Positions 38,731 through 53,700 of a stretch of 64,000 bases of DNA are shown one piece after another. Both the position numbers and the translations under genes were made by a program. The notes under the pieces are model-generated. The model did not search any database and had not been told where the DNA came from. It saw only the letters and a list, made by a program, of their open reading frames with translations. The DNA is from Taudactylus pleione. Lineage: Eukaryota > Chordata > Amphibia > Anura > Myobatrachidae. Position 1 is the first letter of the stretch. Each line of letters starts with the position of its first letter. Location of the stretch: positions 248,001 through 312,000 of the forward strand of contig JAUIMM010000602.1 in NCBI GenBank assembly GCA_031769625.1, given 5' to 3'.

Positions 38731-41700
38731 AACTGGATACAAACAAGAACCATATGCTGCAGAGTGGGTGAGTCAGAGTCACATGCAGCAATAGGAGGGA
38801 CAGCTTGCAGAGGCCCAGCTGGATTTAGCTGCACATAGTATAGGCTGGGGATATACAGAGTGGATACAAACAAGAACCATATGCTGCAGAGTGGGTGAGT
38901 CAGAGTCACATACAGTAATAGGAGGGACAGCTTGCAGAGGCCCAACTGGCTTTAGCTGCACATATTATAGGCTGGAGATATACAGACTGGGTACAAACAA
39001 GAACCATATACTGCAGAGTGGGTGAGTCAGATTCACATGCAGCAATAGGAGGGACAGCTTGCAGAGGCCCAGCTGGCTTTAGCTGCACATATTATAGGCT
39101 GGGGATATACAGACTGGGTACAAACAAGAACCATATACTGCAGAGTGGATGAGTCAGAGTCACATGCAGTAATAGGAGGGACAGCTTGCAGAGGCCCAGC
39201 TGGCTTTAGCTGCACATATTATAGGCTGGGGATATACAGACTGGGTACAAACAAGAACCATATACTGCAGAGTGGGTGAGTCAGAGTCACATACAGTAAT
39301 AGGAGGCACAGCTTGCAGAGGCCCAGCTGGCTTTAGCTGCACATAGTATAGGCTGGGGATATACAGACTGGATACAAACAAGAACCATATACTGCAGAGT
39401 GGATGAGTCAGAGTCACATACAGTAATAGGAGGGACAGCTTGCAGAGGCCCAGCTGGCTTTAGCTGCACATAGTATAGGCTGGGGATATACAGAGTGGAT
39501 ACAAACAAGAACCATATGCTGCAGAGTGGGTGAGTCAGAGTCACATACAGTAATAGGAGGGACAGCTTGCAGAGGCCCAGCTGGCTTTAGCTGCACATAT
39601 TATAGGCTGGGGACATACAGACTGGATACATACAAGAACCATATACTGCAGAGTGGGTGAGTCAGATTCACATGCAGCAATAGGAGGGACAGCTTGCAGA
39701 GGCCCAGCTGGCTTTAGCTGCACATATTATAGGCTGGGGATATACAGACTGGGTACAAACAAGAACCATATACTGCAGAGTGGATGAGTCAGAGTCACAT
39801 GCAGCAATAGGAGGGACAGCTTGCAGAGACCCAGCTGGCTTTAGCTGCACATATTATAGGCTGGGGATATACAGACTGGATACAAAAAAGAACCATATAC
39901 TGCAGAGTGGGTGAGTCAGAGTCACATGCAGTAATAGGAGGGACAGCTTGCAGAGGCCCAGCTGGCTTTAGCTGCACATATTATAGGCTGGGGATATACA
40001 GACTGGGTACAAACAAGAACCATATGCTGCAGAGTGGGTGAGTCAGAGTCACATGCAGTAATAGGAGGGACAGCTTGCAGAGGCCCAGCTGGCTTTAGCT
40101 GCACATATTATAGGCTGGGGATATACAGACTGGGTACATACAAGAACCATATACTGCAGAGTGGATGAGTCAGAGTCACATGCAGTAATAGGAGGCACAG
40201 CTTGCAGAGGCCCAGCTGGCTTTAGCTGCACATATTATAGGCTGGAGATATACAGACTGGGTACATACAAGAACCATATACTGCAGAGTGGGTGAGTCAG
40301 AGTCACATGCAGTAATAGGAGGGACAGCTTGCAGAGGCCCAGCTGGCTTTAGCTGCACATATTATAGGCTGGGGATATACAGACTGGATACAAAAAAGAA
40401 CCATACGCTGCAGAGTGGGTGAGTCAGAGTCACATGCAGCAATAGGAGGGACAGCTTGCAGAGGCCCAGCTGGCTTTAGCTGCACATATTATAGGCTGGG
40501 GATATACAGACTGGATACAAACAAGAACCGTCTACTGCAGAGTGGGTGAGTCAGAGTCACATGCAGTAATAGGAGGGACAGCTTGCAGAGGCCCAGCTGG
40601 CTTTAGCTGCACATATTATAGGCTGGGGATATACAGACTGGATACAACCAAGAACCATATGCTGTAGAGTGGATGAGTCAGAGTCACATGCAGCAATAGG
40701 AGGAACAGCTTGCAGAGGCCCAGCTGGCTTTAGCTGCACATATTATAGGCTGGGGATATACAGACTGGGTACAAACAAGAACCATATGCTGCAGAGTGGG
40801 TGAGTCAGAGTCACATGCAGTAATAGGAGGGACAGCTTGCAGAGGCCCAGCTGGCTTTAGCTGCACATATTATAGGCTGGGGATATACAGACTGGGTACA
40901 AACAAGAACCATATGCTGCAGAGTGGGTGAGTCAGAGTCACATACAGTAATAGGAGGGACAGCTTGCAGAGGCCCAGCTGGCTTTAGCTGCACATATTAT
41001 AGGCTGGGGATATACAGACTGGGTACAAACAAGAACCATATACTGCAGAGTGGATGAGTCAGAGTCACATACAGTAATAGGAGGGACAGCTTGCAGAGGC
41101 CCAGCTGGCTTTAGCTGCACATATTATAGGCTGGGGATATACAGACTGGATACAAACAAGAGCCATATACTGCAGAGTGGATGAGTCAGAGTCACATGCA
41201 GCAATAGGAGGGACAGCTTGCAGAGGCCCAGCTGGCTTTAGCTGCACATATTATAGGCTGGGGATATACAGACTGGATACAAACAAGAGCCATATACTGC
41301 AGAGTGGGTGAGTCAGAGTCACATGCAGTAATAGGAGGGACAGCTTGCAGAGGCCCAGCTGGCTTTAGCTGCACATATTATAGGCTGGGGATATACAGAC
41401 TGGATACAAACAAGAACCGTATACTGCAGAGTGGGTGAGTCAGAGTCACATGCAGTAATAGGAGGGACAGCTTGCAGAGGCCCAGCTGGCTTTAGCTGCA
41501 CATATAGGCTGGAGATATACAGACTGGGTACATACAAGAACCATATACTGCAGAGTGGGTGAGTCAGAGTCACATGCAGTAATAGGAGGGACAGCTTGCA
41601 GAGGCCCAGCTGGCTTTAGCTGCACATATTATAGGCTGGGGATATACAGACTGGGTACAAACAAGAACCATATGCTGCAGAGTGGATGAGTCAGAGTCAC

Positions 41701-44700
41701 ATGCAGTAATAGGAGGGACAGCTTGCAGAGGCCCAGCTGGCTTTAGCTGCACATAGTATAGGCTGGGGATATACAGAGTGGATACAAACAAGAACCATAT
41801 GCTGCAGAGTGGGTGAGTCAGAGTCACATACAGTAATAGGAGGGACAGCTTGCAGAGGCCCAGCTGGCTTTAGCTGCACATATTATAGGCTGGGGATATA
41901 CAGACTGGGTACAAACAAGAACCATATACTGCAGAGTGGGTGAGTCAGATTCACATGCAGCAATAGGAGGGACAGCTTGCAGAGGCCCAGCTGGCTTTAG
42001 CTGCACATATTATAGGCTGGGGATATACAGACTGGGTACAAACAAGAACCATATACTGCAGAGTGGATGAGTCAGAGTCACATGCAGCAATAGGAGGGAC
42101 AGCTCGCAGAGACCCAGCTGGCTTTAGCTGCATATATTATAGGCTGGGGATATACAGACTGGGTACAAACAAGAACCATATACTGCAGAGTGGGTGAGTC
42201 AGAGTCACATGCAGCAATAGGAGGGACAGCTTGCAGAGGCCCAGCTGGATTTAGCTGCACATATTATAGGCTGAGGATATACAGACTGGATACAAAAAAG
42301 AACCATATACTGCAGAGTGGGTGAGTCAGAGTCACATGCAGTGATAGGAGGGACAGCTTGCAGAGGCCCAGCTGGCTTTAGCTGCACATATTATAGGCTG
42401 GGGATATACAGACTGGGTACAAACAAGAACCATATGCTGCAGAGTGGATGAGTCAGAGTCACATGCAGTAATAGGAGGGACAGCTTGCAGAGGCCCAGCT
42501 GGCTTTAGCTGCACATAGTATAGGCTGGGGATATACAGAGTGGATACAAACAAGAACCATATACTGCAGAGTGGGTGAGTCAGAGTCACATGCAGTAATA
42601 GGAGGGACAGCTTGCAGAGGCCCAGCTGGCTTTAGCTGCACATATTATAGGCTGGGGATATACAGACTGGGTACAAACAAGAGCCATATACTGCAGAGTG
42701 GGTGAGTCAGAGTCACATGCAGTAATAGGAGGGACAGCTTGCAGAGGCCCAGCTGGCTTTAGCTGCACATATTACAGGCTGGGGATATACAGACTGGGTA
42801 CATACAAGAACCATATACTGCAGAGTGGATGAGTGAGTCACATGCAGTAATAGGAGGCACAGCTTGCAGAGGCCCAGCTGGCTTTAGCTGCACATATTAT
42901 AGGCTGGAGATATACAGACTGGGTACATACAAGAACCATATACTGCAGAGTGGGTGAGTCAGAGTCACATGCAGCAATAGGAGGGACAGCTTGCAGAGGC
43001 CCAGCTGGCTTTAGCTGCACATATTATAGGCTGGGGATATACAGACTGGGTACAAACAAGAACCATATGCTGCAGAGTGGGTGAGTCAGAGTCACATACA
43101 GTAATAGGAGGGACAGCTTGCAGAGGCCCAGCTGGCTTTAGCTGCACATATTATAGGCTGAGGATATACAGACTGGATACAAACAAGAACCATATACTGC
43201 AGAGTGGGTGAGTCAGAGTCACATGCAGTAATAGGAGGGACAGCTTGCAGAGACCCAGCTGGCTTTAGCTGCACATATTATAGGCTGGGGATATACAGAC
43301 TGGATACAAACAAGAGCCATATACTGCAGAGTGGGTGAGTCAGAGTCACATGCAGTAATAGGAGGGACAGCTTGCAGAGACCCAGCTGGCTTTAGCTGCA
43401 CATATTATAGGCTGGGGATATACAGACTGGGTACAAACAAGAACCATATGCTGCAGAGTGGGTGAGTCAGAGTCACATGCAGTAATAGGAGGGACAGCTT
43501 GCAGAGGCCCAGCTGGCTTTAGCTGCACATATTATAGGCTGGGGATATACAGACTGGATACAAACAAGAACCATATACTGCAGAGTGGGTGAGTCAGAGT
43601 CACATACAGTAATAGGAGGGACAGCTTGCAGTGGCCCAGCTGGCTTTAGCTGCACATATTATAGGCTGGAGATATACAGACTGGGTACAAACAAGAACCA
43701 TATACTGCAGAGTGGGTGAGTCAGAGTCACATGCAGTAATAGGAGGGACAGCTTGCAGAGGCCCAGCTGGCTTTAGTTGCACATATTATAGGCTGGGGAC
43801 ATACAGACTGGGTACAAACAAGAACCATATACTGCAGAGTGGATGAGTCAGAGTCACATGCAGCAATAGGAGGGACAGCTTGCAGAGACCCAGCTGGCTT
43901 TAGCTGCACATATTATAGGCTGGGGATATACAGACTGGATACAAACAAGAACCATATACTGCAGAGTGGATGAGTCAGAGTCACATACAGTAATAGGAGG
44001 GACAGCTTGCAGAGGCCCAGCTGGATTTAGCTGCACATATTATAGGCTGAGGATATACAGACTGGATACAAACAAGAACCATATACTGCAGAGTGGGTGA
44101 GTCAGAGTCACATGCAGTAATAGGAGGGACAGCTTGCAGAGGCCCAGCTGGCTTTAGCTGCACATATTATAGGCTGGGGATATACAGACTGGATACAAAC
44201 AAGAGCCATATACTGCAGAGTGGATGAGTCAGAGTCACATGCAGCAATAGGAGGGACAGCTTGCAGAGGCCCAGCTGGCTTTAGCTGCACATATTATAGG
44301 CTGGGGATATACAGACTGGGTACAAACAAGAGCCATATACTGCAGAGTGGGTGAGTCAGAGTCACATGCAGTAATAGGAGGGACAGCTTGCAGAGGCCCA
44401 GCTGGCTTTAGCTGCACATATTACAGGCTGGGGATATACAGACTGGGTACATACAAGAACCATATACTGCAGAGTGGATGAGTGAGTCACATGCAGTAAT
44501 AGGAGGCACAGCTTGCAGAGGCCCAGCTGGCTTTAGCTGCACATATTATAGGCTGGAGATATACAGACTGGGTACATACAAGAACCATATACTGCAGAGT
44601 GGGTGAGTCAGAGTCACATGCAGTAATAGGAGGGACAGCTTGCAGAGGCCCAGCTGGCTTTAGCTGCACATATTATAGGCTGGGGATATACAGACTGGGT

Positions 44701-47700
44701 ACAAACAAGAACCATATACTGCAGAGTGGGTGAGTCAGAGTCACATGCAGTAATAGGAGGGACAGCTTGCAGAGGCCCAGCTGGATTTAGCTGCACATAT
44801 TATAGGCAGAGGATATACAGACTGGATACAAACAAGAACCATATACTGCAGAGTGGGTGAGTCAGAGTCACATGCAGTAATAGGAGGGACAGCTTGCAGA
44901 GGCCCAGCTGGCTTTAGCTGCACATAGTATAGGCTGGGGATATACAGAGTGGATAAAAACAAGAACCATATGCTGCAGAGTGGATGAGTCAGAGTCACAT
45001 ACAGTAATAGGAGGGACAGCTTGCAGAGGCCCAGCTGGCTTTAGCTGCACATATTATAGGCTGGGGATATACAGACTGGGTACAAACAAGAACCATATAC
45101 TGCAGAGTGGATGAGTCAGAGTCACATACAGTAATAGGAGGGACAGCTTGCAGAGACCCAGCTGGCTTTAGCTGCACATATTATAGGCTGGGGATATACA
45201 GACTGGATACAAACAAGAGCCATATACTGCAGAGTGGGTGAGTCAGAGTCACATGCAGTAATAGGAGGGACAGCTTGCAGAGGCCCAGCTGGCTTTAGCT
45301 GCACATATTACAGGCTGGGGATATACAGACTGGGTACATACAAGAACCATATACTGCAGAGTGGATGAGTGAGTCACATGCAGTAATAGGAGGCACAGCT
45401 TGCAGAGGCCCAGCTGGCTTTAGCTGCACATATTATAGGCTGGAGATATACAGACTGGGTACATACAAGAACCATATACTGCAGAGTGGGTGAGTCAGAG
45501 TCACATGCAGTAATAGGAGGGACAGCTTGCAGAGGCCCAGCTGGCTTTAGCTGCACATATTATAGGGTGGGGATATACAGACTGGGTACAAACAAGAACC
45601 ATATACTGCAGAGTGGGTGAGTCAGAGTCACATGCAGTAATAGGAGGGACAGCTTGCAGAGGCCCAGCTGGATTTAGCTGCACATATTATAGGCAGAGGA
45701 TATACAGACTGGATACAAACAAGAACCATATACTGCAGAGTGGGTGAGTCAGAGTCACATGCAGTAATAGGAGGGACAGCTTGCAGAGGCCCAGCTGGCT
45801 TTAGCTGCACATAGTATAGGCTGGGGATATACAGAGTGGATAAAAACAAGAACCATATGCTGCAGAGTGGATGAGTCAGAGTCACATACAGTAATAGGAG
45901 GGACAGCTTGCAGAGGCCCAGCTGGCTTTAGCTGCACATATTATAGGCTGGGGATATACAGACTGGGTACAAACAAGAACCATATACTGCAGAGTGGATG
46001 AGTCAGAGTCACATACAGTAATAGGAGGGACAGCTTGCAGAGACCCAGCTGGCTTTAGCTGCACATATTATAGGCTGGGGATATACAGACTGGATACAAA
46101 CAAGAGCCATATACTGCAGAGTGGGTGAGTCAGAGTCACATGCAGTAATAGGAGGGACAGCTTGCAGAGGCCCAGCTGGCTTTAGCTGCACATATTATAG
46201 GCTGGGGATATACAGACTGGATACAAACAAGAGCCATATACTGCAGAGTGGGTGAGTCAGAGTCACATGCAGTAATAGGAGGGACAGCTTGCAGAGGCCC
46301 AGCTGGCTTTAGCTGCACATATTATAGGCTGGGGATATACAGACTGGATACAAACAAGAGCCGTATACTGCAGAGTGGGTGAGTCAGAGTCACATGCAGG
46401 AATAGGAGGGACAGCTTGCAGAGGCCCAGCTGGCTTTAGCTGCACATATTATAGGCTGAGGATATACAGACTGGATACAAACAAGAACCGTATACTGCAG
46501 AGTGGGTGAGTCAGAGTCACATGCAGTAATAGGAGGGACAGCTTGCAGAGGCCCAGCTGGCTTTAGCTGCACATATTATAGGCTGGGGATATACAGACTG
46601 GATACAAACAAGAGCCATATACTGCAGAGTGGATGAGTCAGAGTCACATGCAGCAATAGGAGGGACAGCTTGCAGAGGCCCAGCTGGCTTTAGCTGCACA
46701 TATTATAGGCTGGGGATATACAGACTGGGTACATACAAGAACCATATACTGCAGAGTGGGTGAGTCAGAGTCACATGCAGCAATAGGAGGGACAGCTTGC
46801 AGAGGCCCAGCTGGATTTAGCTGCACATATTATAGGCTGAGGATATACAGACTGGATACAAACAAGAACCATATACTGCAGAGTGGGTGAGTCAGAGTCA
46901 CATGCAGTAATAGGAGGGACAGCTTGCAGAGGCCCAGCTGGCTTTAGCTGCACATATTATAGGCTGGGGATATACAGACTGGGTACAAACAAGAACCATA
47001 TACTGCAGAGTGGATGAGTCAGAGTCACATACAGTAATAGGAGGGACAGCTTGCAGAGACCCAGCTGGCTTTAGCTGCACATATTATAGGCTGGGGATAT
47101 ACAGACTGGATACAAACAAGAGCCATATACTGCAGAGTGGGTGAGTCAGAGTCACATGCAGTAATAGGAGGGACAGCTTGCAGAGGCCCAGCTGGCTTTA
47201 GCTGCACATATTATAGGCTGGGGATATACAGACTGGATACAAACAAGAGCCATATACTGCAGAGTGGATGAGTCAGAGTCACATGCAGCAATAGGAGGGA
47301 CAGCTTGCAGAGGCCCAGCTGGCTTTAGCTGCACATATTATAGGCTGGGGATATACAGACTGGGTACAAACAAGAGCCATATACTGCAGAGTGGGTGAGT
47401 CAGAGTCACATGCAGTAATAGGAGGGACAGCTTGCAGAGGCCCAGCTGGCTTTAGCTGCACATATTACAGGCTGGGGATATACAGACTGGGTACATACAA
47501 GAACCATATACTGCAGAGTGGATGAGTGAGTCACATGCAGTAATAGGAGGCACAGCTTGCAGAGGCCCAGCTGGCTTTAGCTGCACATATTATAGGCTGG
47601 AGATATACAGACTGGGTACATACAAGAACCATATACTGCAGAGTGGGTGAGTCAGAGTCACATGCAGCAATAGGAGGGACAGCTTGCAGAGGCCCAGCTG

Positions 47701-50700
47701 GCTTTAGCTGCACATATTATAGGCTGGGGATATACAGACTGGGTACAAACAAGAACCATATGCTGCAGAGTGGGTGAGTCAGAGTCACATACAGTAATAG
47801 GAGGGACAGCTTGCAGAGGCCCAGCTGGCTTTAGCTGCACATATTATAGGCTGAGGATATACAGACTGGATACAAACAAGAACCATATACTGCAGAGTGG
47901 GTGAGTCAGAGTCACATGCAGTAATAGGAGGGACAGCTTGCAGAGACCCAGCTGGCTTTAGCTGCACATATTATAGGCTGGGGATATACAGACTGGATAC
48001 AAACAAGAGCCATATACTGCAGAGTGGGTGAGTCAGAGTCACATGCAGTAATAGGAGGGACAGCTTGCAGAGACCCAGCTGGCTTTAGCTGCACATATTA
48101 TAGGCTGGGGATATACAGACTGGGTACAAACAAGAACCATATGCTGCAGAGTGGGTGAGTCAGAGTCACATGCAGTAATAGGAGGGACAACTTGCAGAGG
48201 CCCAGCTGGCTTTAGCTGCACATATTATAGGCTGGGGATATACAGACTGGATACAAACAAGAACCATATACTGCAGAGTGGGTGAGTCAGAGTCACATAC
48301 AGTAATAGGAGGGACAGCTTGCAGTGGCCCAGCTGGCTTTAGCTGCACATATTATAGGCTGGAGATATACAGACTGGGTACAAACAAGAACCATATACTG
48401 CAGAGTGGGTGAGTCAGAGTCACATGCAGTAATAGGAGGGACAGCTTGCAGAGGCCCAGCTGGCTTTAGTTGCACATATTATAGGCTGGGGACATACAGA
48501 CTGGGTACAAACAAGAACCATATACTGCAGAGTGGATGAGTCAGAGTCACATGCAGCAATAGGAGGGACAGCTTGCAGAGACCCAGCTGGCTTTAGCTGC
48601 ACATATTATAGGCTGGGGATATACAGACTGGATACAAACAAGAACCATATACTGCAGAGTGGATGAGTCAGAGTCACATACAGTAATAGGAGGGACAGCT
48701 TGCAGAGGCCCAGCTGGATTTAGCTGCACATATTATAGGCTGAGGATATACAGACTGGATACAAACAAGAACCATATACTGCAGAGTGGGTGAGTCAGAG
48801 TCACATGCAGTAATAGGAGGGACAGCTTGCAGAGGCCCAGCTGGCTTTAGCTGCACATATTATAGGCTGGGGATATACAGACTGGATACAAACAAGAGCC
48901 ATATACTGCAGAGTGGATGAGTCAGAGTCACATGCAGCAATAGGAGGGACAGCTTGCAGAGGCCCAGCTGGCTTTAGCTGCACATATTATAGGCTGGGGA
49001 TATACAGACTGGGTACAAACAAGAGCCATATACTGCAGAGTGGGTGAGTCAGAGTCACATGCAGTAATAGGAGGGACAGCTTGCAGAGGCCCAGCTGGCT
49101 TTAGCTGCACATATTACAGGCTGGGGATATACAGACTGGGTACATACAAGAACCATATACTGCAGAGTGGATGAGTGAGTCACATGCAGTAATAGGAGGC
49201 ACAGCTTGCAGAGGCCCAGCTGGCTTTAGCTGCACATATTATAGGCTGGAGATATACAGACTGGGTACATACAAGAACCATATACTGCAGAGTGGGTGAG
49301 TCAGAGTCACATGCAGTAATAGGAGGGACAGCTTGCAGAGGCCCAGCTGGCTTTAGCTGCACATATTATAGGCTGGGGATATACAGACTGGGTACAAACA
49401 AGAACCATATACTGCAGAGTGGGTGAGTCAGAGTCACATGCAGTAATAGGAGGGACAGCTTGCAGAGGCCCAGCTGGATTTAGCTGCACATATTATAGGC
49501 AGAGGATATACAGACTGGATACAAACAAGAACCATATACTGCAGAGTGGGTGAGTCAGAGTCACATGCAGTAATAGGAGGGACAGCTTGCAGAGGCCCAG
49601 CTGGCTTTAGCTGCACATAGTATAGGCTGGGGATATACAGAGTGGATAAAAACAAGAACCATATGCTGCAGAGTGGATGAGTCAGAGTCACATACAGTAA
49701 TAGGAGGGACAGCTTGCAGAGGCCCAGCTGGCTTTAGCTGCACATATTATAGGCTGGGGATATACAGACTGGGTACAAACAAGAACCATATACTGCAGAG
49801 TGGATGAGTCAGAGTCACATACAGTAATAGGAGGGACAGCTTGCAGAGACCCAGCTGGCTTTAGCTGCACATATTATAGGCTGGGGATATACAGACTGGA
49901 TACAAACAAGAGCCATATACTGCAGAGTGGGTGAGTCAGAGTCACATGCAGTAATAGGAGGGACAGCTTGCAGAGGCCCAGCTGGCTTTAGCTGCACATA
50001 TTATAGGCTGGGGATATACAGACTGGATACAAACAAGAGCCATATACTGCAGAGTGGGTGAGTCAGAGTCACATGCAGTAATAGGAGGGACAGCTTGCAG
50101 AGGCCCAGCTGGCTTTAGCTGCACATATTATAGGCTGGGGATATACAGACTGGATACAAACAAGAGCCGTATACTGCAGAGTGGGTGAGTCAGAGTCACA
50201 TGCAGGAATAGGAGGGACAGCTTGCAGAGGCCCAGCTGGCTTTAGCTGCACATATTATAGGCTGAGGATATACAGACTGGATACAAACAAGAACCGTATA
50301 CTGCAGAGTGGGTGAGTCAGAGTCACATGCAGTAATAGGAGGGACAGCTTGCAGAGGCCCAGCTGGCTTTAGCTGCACATATTATAGGCTGGGGATATAC
50401 AGACTGGATACAAACAAGAACCATATACTGCAGAGTGGGTGAGTCAGAGTCACATACAGTAATAGGAGGGACAGCTTGCAGAGGCCCAGCTGGCTTTAGT
50501 TGCACATATTATAGGCTGGGGACATACAGACTGGGTACAAACAAGAACCATATACTGCAGAGTGGATGAGTCAGAGTCACATGCAGCAATAGGAGGGACA
50601 GCTTGCAGAGACCCAGCTGGCTTTAGCTGCACATATTATAGGCTGAGGATATACAGACTGGATACAAACAAGAACCATATACTGCAGAGTGGGTGAGTCA

Positions 50701-53700
50701 GAGTCACATGCAGTAATAGGAGGGACAGCTTGCAGAGGCCCAGCTGGCTTTAGCTGCACATATTATAGGCTGGGGATATACAGACTGGGTACAAACAAGA
50801 ACCATATACTGCAGAGTGGGTGAGTCAGAGTCACATGCAGCAATAGGAGGGACAGCTTGCAGAGACCCAGCTGGCTTTAGCTGCACATATTATAGGCTGG
50901 GGATATACAGACTGGATACAAACAAGAGCCATATACTGCAGAGTGGATGAGTCAGAGTCACATGCAGCAATAGGAGGGACAGCTTGCAGAGGCCCAGCTG
51001 GCTTTAGCTGCACATATTATAGGCTGGGGATATACAGACTGGATACAAACAAGAGCCATATACTGCAGAGTGGGTGTCAGAGTCACATGCAGTAATAGGA
51101 GGGACAGCTTGCAGAGGCCCAGCTGGCTTTAGCTGCACATATTATAGGCTGGGGATATACAGACTGGGTACATACAAGAACCATATACTGCAGAGTGGAT
51201 GAGTCAGAGTCACATGCAGTAATAGGAGGCACAGCTTGCAGAGGCCTAGCTGGCTTTAGCTGCACATATTATAGGCTGGAGATATACAGACTGGGTACAT
51301 ACAAGAACCATATACTGCAGAGTGGGTGAGTCAGAGTCACATGCAGTAATAGGAGGGACAGCTTGCAGAGGCCCAGCTGGCTTTAGCTGCACATATTATA
51401 GGCTGGGGATATACAGACTGGGTACAAACAAGAACCATATACTGCAGAGTGGGTAAGTCAGAGTCACATGCAGCAATAGGAGGGACAGCTTGCAGAGGCC
51501 CAGCTGGATTTAGCTGCACATATTATAGGCTGAGGATATACAGACTGGATACAAACAAGAACCATATGCTGCAGAGTGGGTGAGTCAGAGTCACATGCAG
51601 CAATAGGAGGGACAGCTTGCAGAGGCCCAGCTGGCTTTAGTTGCACATATTATAGGCTGGGGACATACAGACTGGATACAAACAAGAGCCATATACTGCA
51701 GAGTGGGTGAGTCAGAGTCACATGCAGTAATAGGAGGGACAGCTTGCAGAGGCCCAGCTGGCTTTAGCTGCACATATTATAGGCTGGGGATATACAGACT
51801 GGATACAAACAAGAGCCATATACTGCAGAGTGGATGAGTCAGAGTCACATGCAGCAATAGGAGGGACAGCTTGCAGAGGCCCAGCTGGCTTTAGCTGCAC
51901 ATATTATAGGCTGGGGATATACAGACTGGATACAAACAAGAGCCATATACTGCAGAGTGGGTGAGTCAGAGTCACATGCAGTAATAGGAGGGACAGCTTG
52001 CAGAGGCCCAGCTGGCTTTAGCTGCACATATTATAGGCTGGGGATATACAGACTGGGTACATACAAGAACCATATACTGCAGAGTGGATGAGTCAGAGTC
52101 ACATACAGTAATAGGAGGGACAGCTTGCAGAGGCCCAGCTGGCTTTAGCTGCACATATTATAGGCTGGGGATATACAGACTGGATACAAACAAGAGCCAT
52201 ATACTGCAGAGTGGATGAGTCAGAGTCACATGCAGCAATAGGAGGGACAGCTTGCAGAGGCCCAGCTGGCTTTAGCTGCACATATTATAGGCTGGGGATA
52301 TACAGACTGGATACAAACAAGAGCCATATACTGCAGAGTGGGTGAGTCAGAGTCACATGCAGTAATAGGAGGGACAGCTTGCAGAGGCCCAGCTGGCTTT
52401 AGCTGCACATAGTATAGGCTGGGGATATACAGACTGGGTACAAACAAGAACCATATACTGCAGAGTGGATGAGTCAGAGTCACATACAGTAATAGGAGGG
52501 ACAGCTTGCAGAGACCCAGCTGGCTTTAGCTGCACATATTATAGGCTGGGGATATACAGACTGGATACAAACAAGAGCCATATACTGCAGAGTGGGTGAG
52601 TCAGAGTCACATGCAGTAATAGGAGGGACAGCTTGCAGAGGCCCAGCTGGCTTTAGCTGCACATATTATAGGCTGGGGATATACAGACTGGATACAAACA
52701 AGAGCCATATACTGCAGAGTGGATGAGTCAGAGTCACATGCAGCAATAGGAGGGACAGCTTGCAGAGGCCCAGCTGGCTTTAGCTGCACATATTATAGGC
52801 TGGGGATATACAGACTGGGTACAAACAAGAGCCATATACTGCAGAGTGGGTGAGTCAGAGTCACATGCAGTAATAGGAGGGACAGCTTGCAGAGGCCCAG
52901 CTGGCTTTAGCTGCACATATTACAGGCTGGGGATATACAGACTGGGTACATACAAGAACCATATACTGCAGAGTGGATGAGTGAGTCACATGCAGTAATA
53001 GGAGGCACAGCTTGCAGAGGCCCAGCTGGCTTTAGCTGCACATATTATAGGCTGGAGATATACAGACTGGGTACATACAAGAACCATATACTGCAGAGTG
53101 GGTGAGTCAGAGTCACATGCAGTAATAGGAGGGACAGCTTGCAGAGGCCCAGCTGGCTTTAGCTGCACATATTATAGGCTGAGGATATACAGACTGGATA
53201 CAAACAAGAGCCATATACTGCAGAGTGGATGAGTCAGAGTCACATGCAGCAATAGGAGGGACAGCTTGCAGAGGCCCAGCTGGCTTTAGCTGCACATATT
53301 ATAGGCTGGGGATATACAGACTGGATACAAACAAGAACCATATGCTGCAGAGTGGATGAGTCAGAGTCACATGCAGCAATAGGAGGAACAGCTTGCAGAG
53401 GCCCAGCTGGCTTTAGCTGCACATATTATAGGCTGGGGATATACAGACTGGGTACAAACAAGAACCATATGCTGCAGAGTGGGTGAGTCAGAGTCACATG
53501 CAGTAATAGGAGGGACAGCTTGCAGAGACCCAGCTGGCTTTAGCTGCACATATTATAGGCTGGGGATATACAGACTGGATACAAACAAGAACCATATACT
53601 GCAGAGTGGATGAGTCAGAGTCACATGCAGTAATAGGAGGGACAGCTTGCAGAGGCCCAGCTGGCTTTAGCTGCACATATTATAGGCTGGGGATATACAG

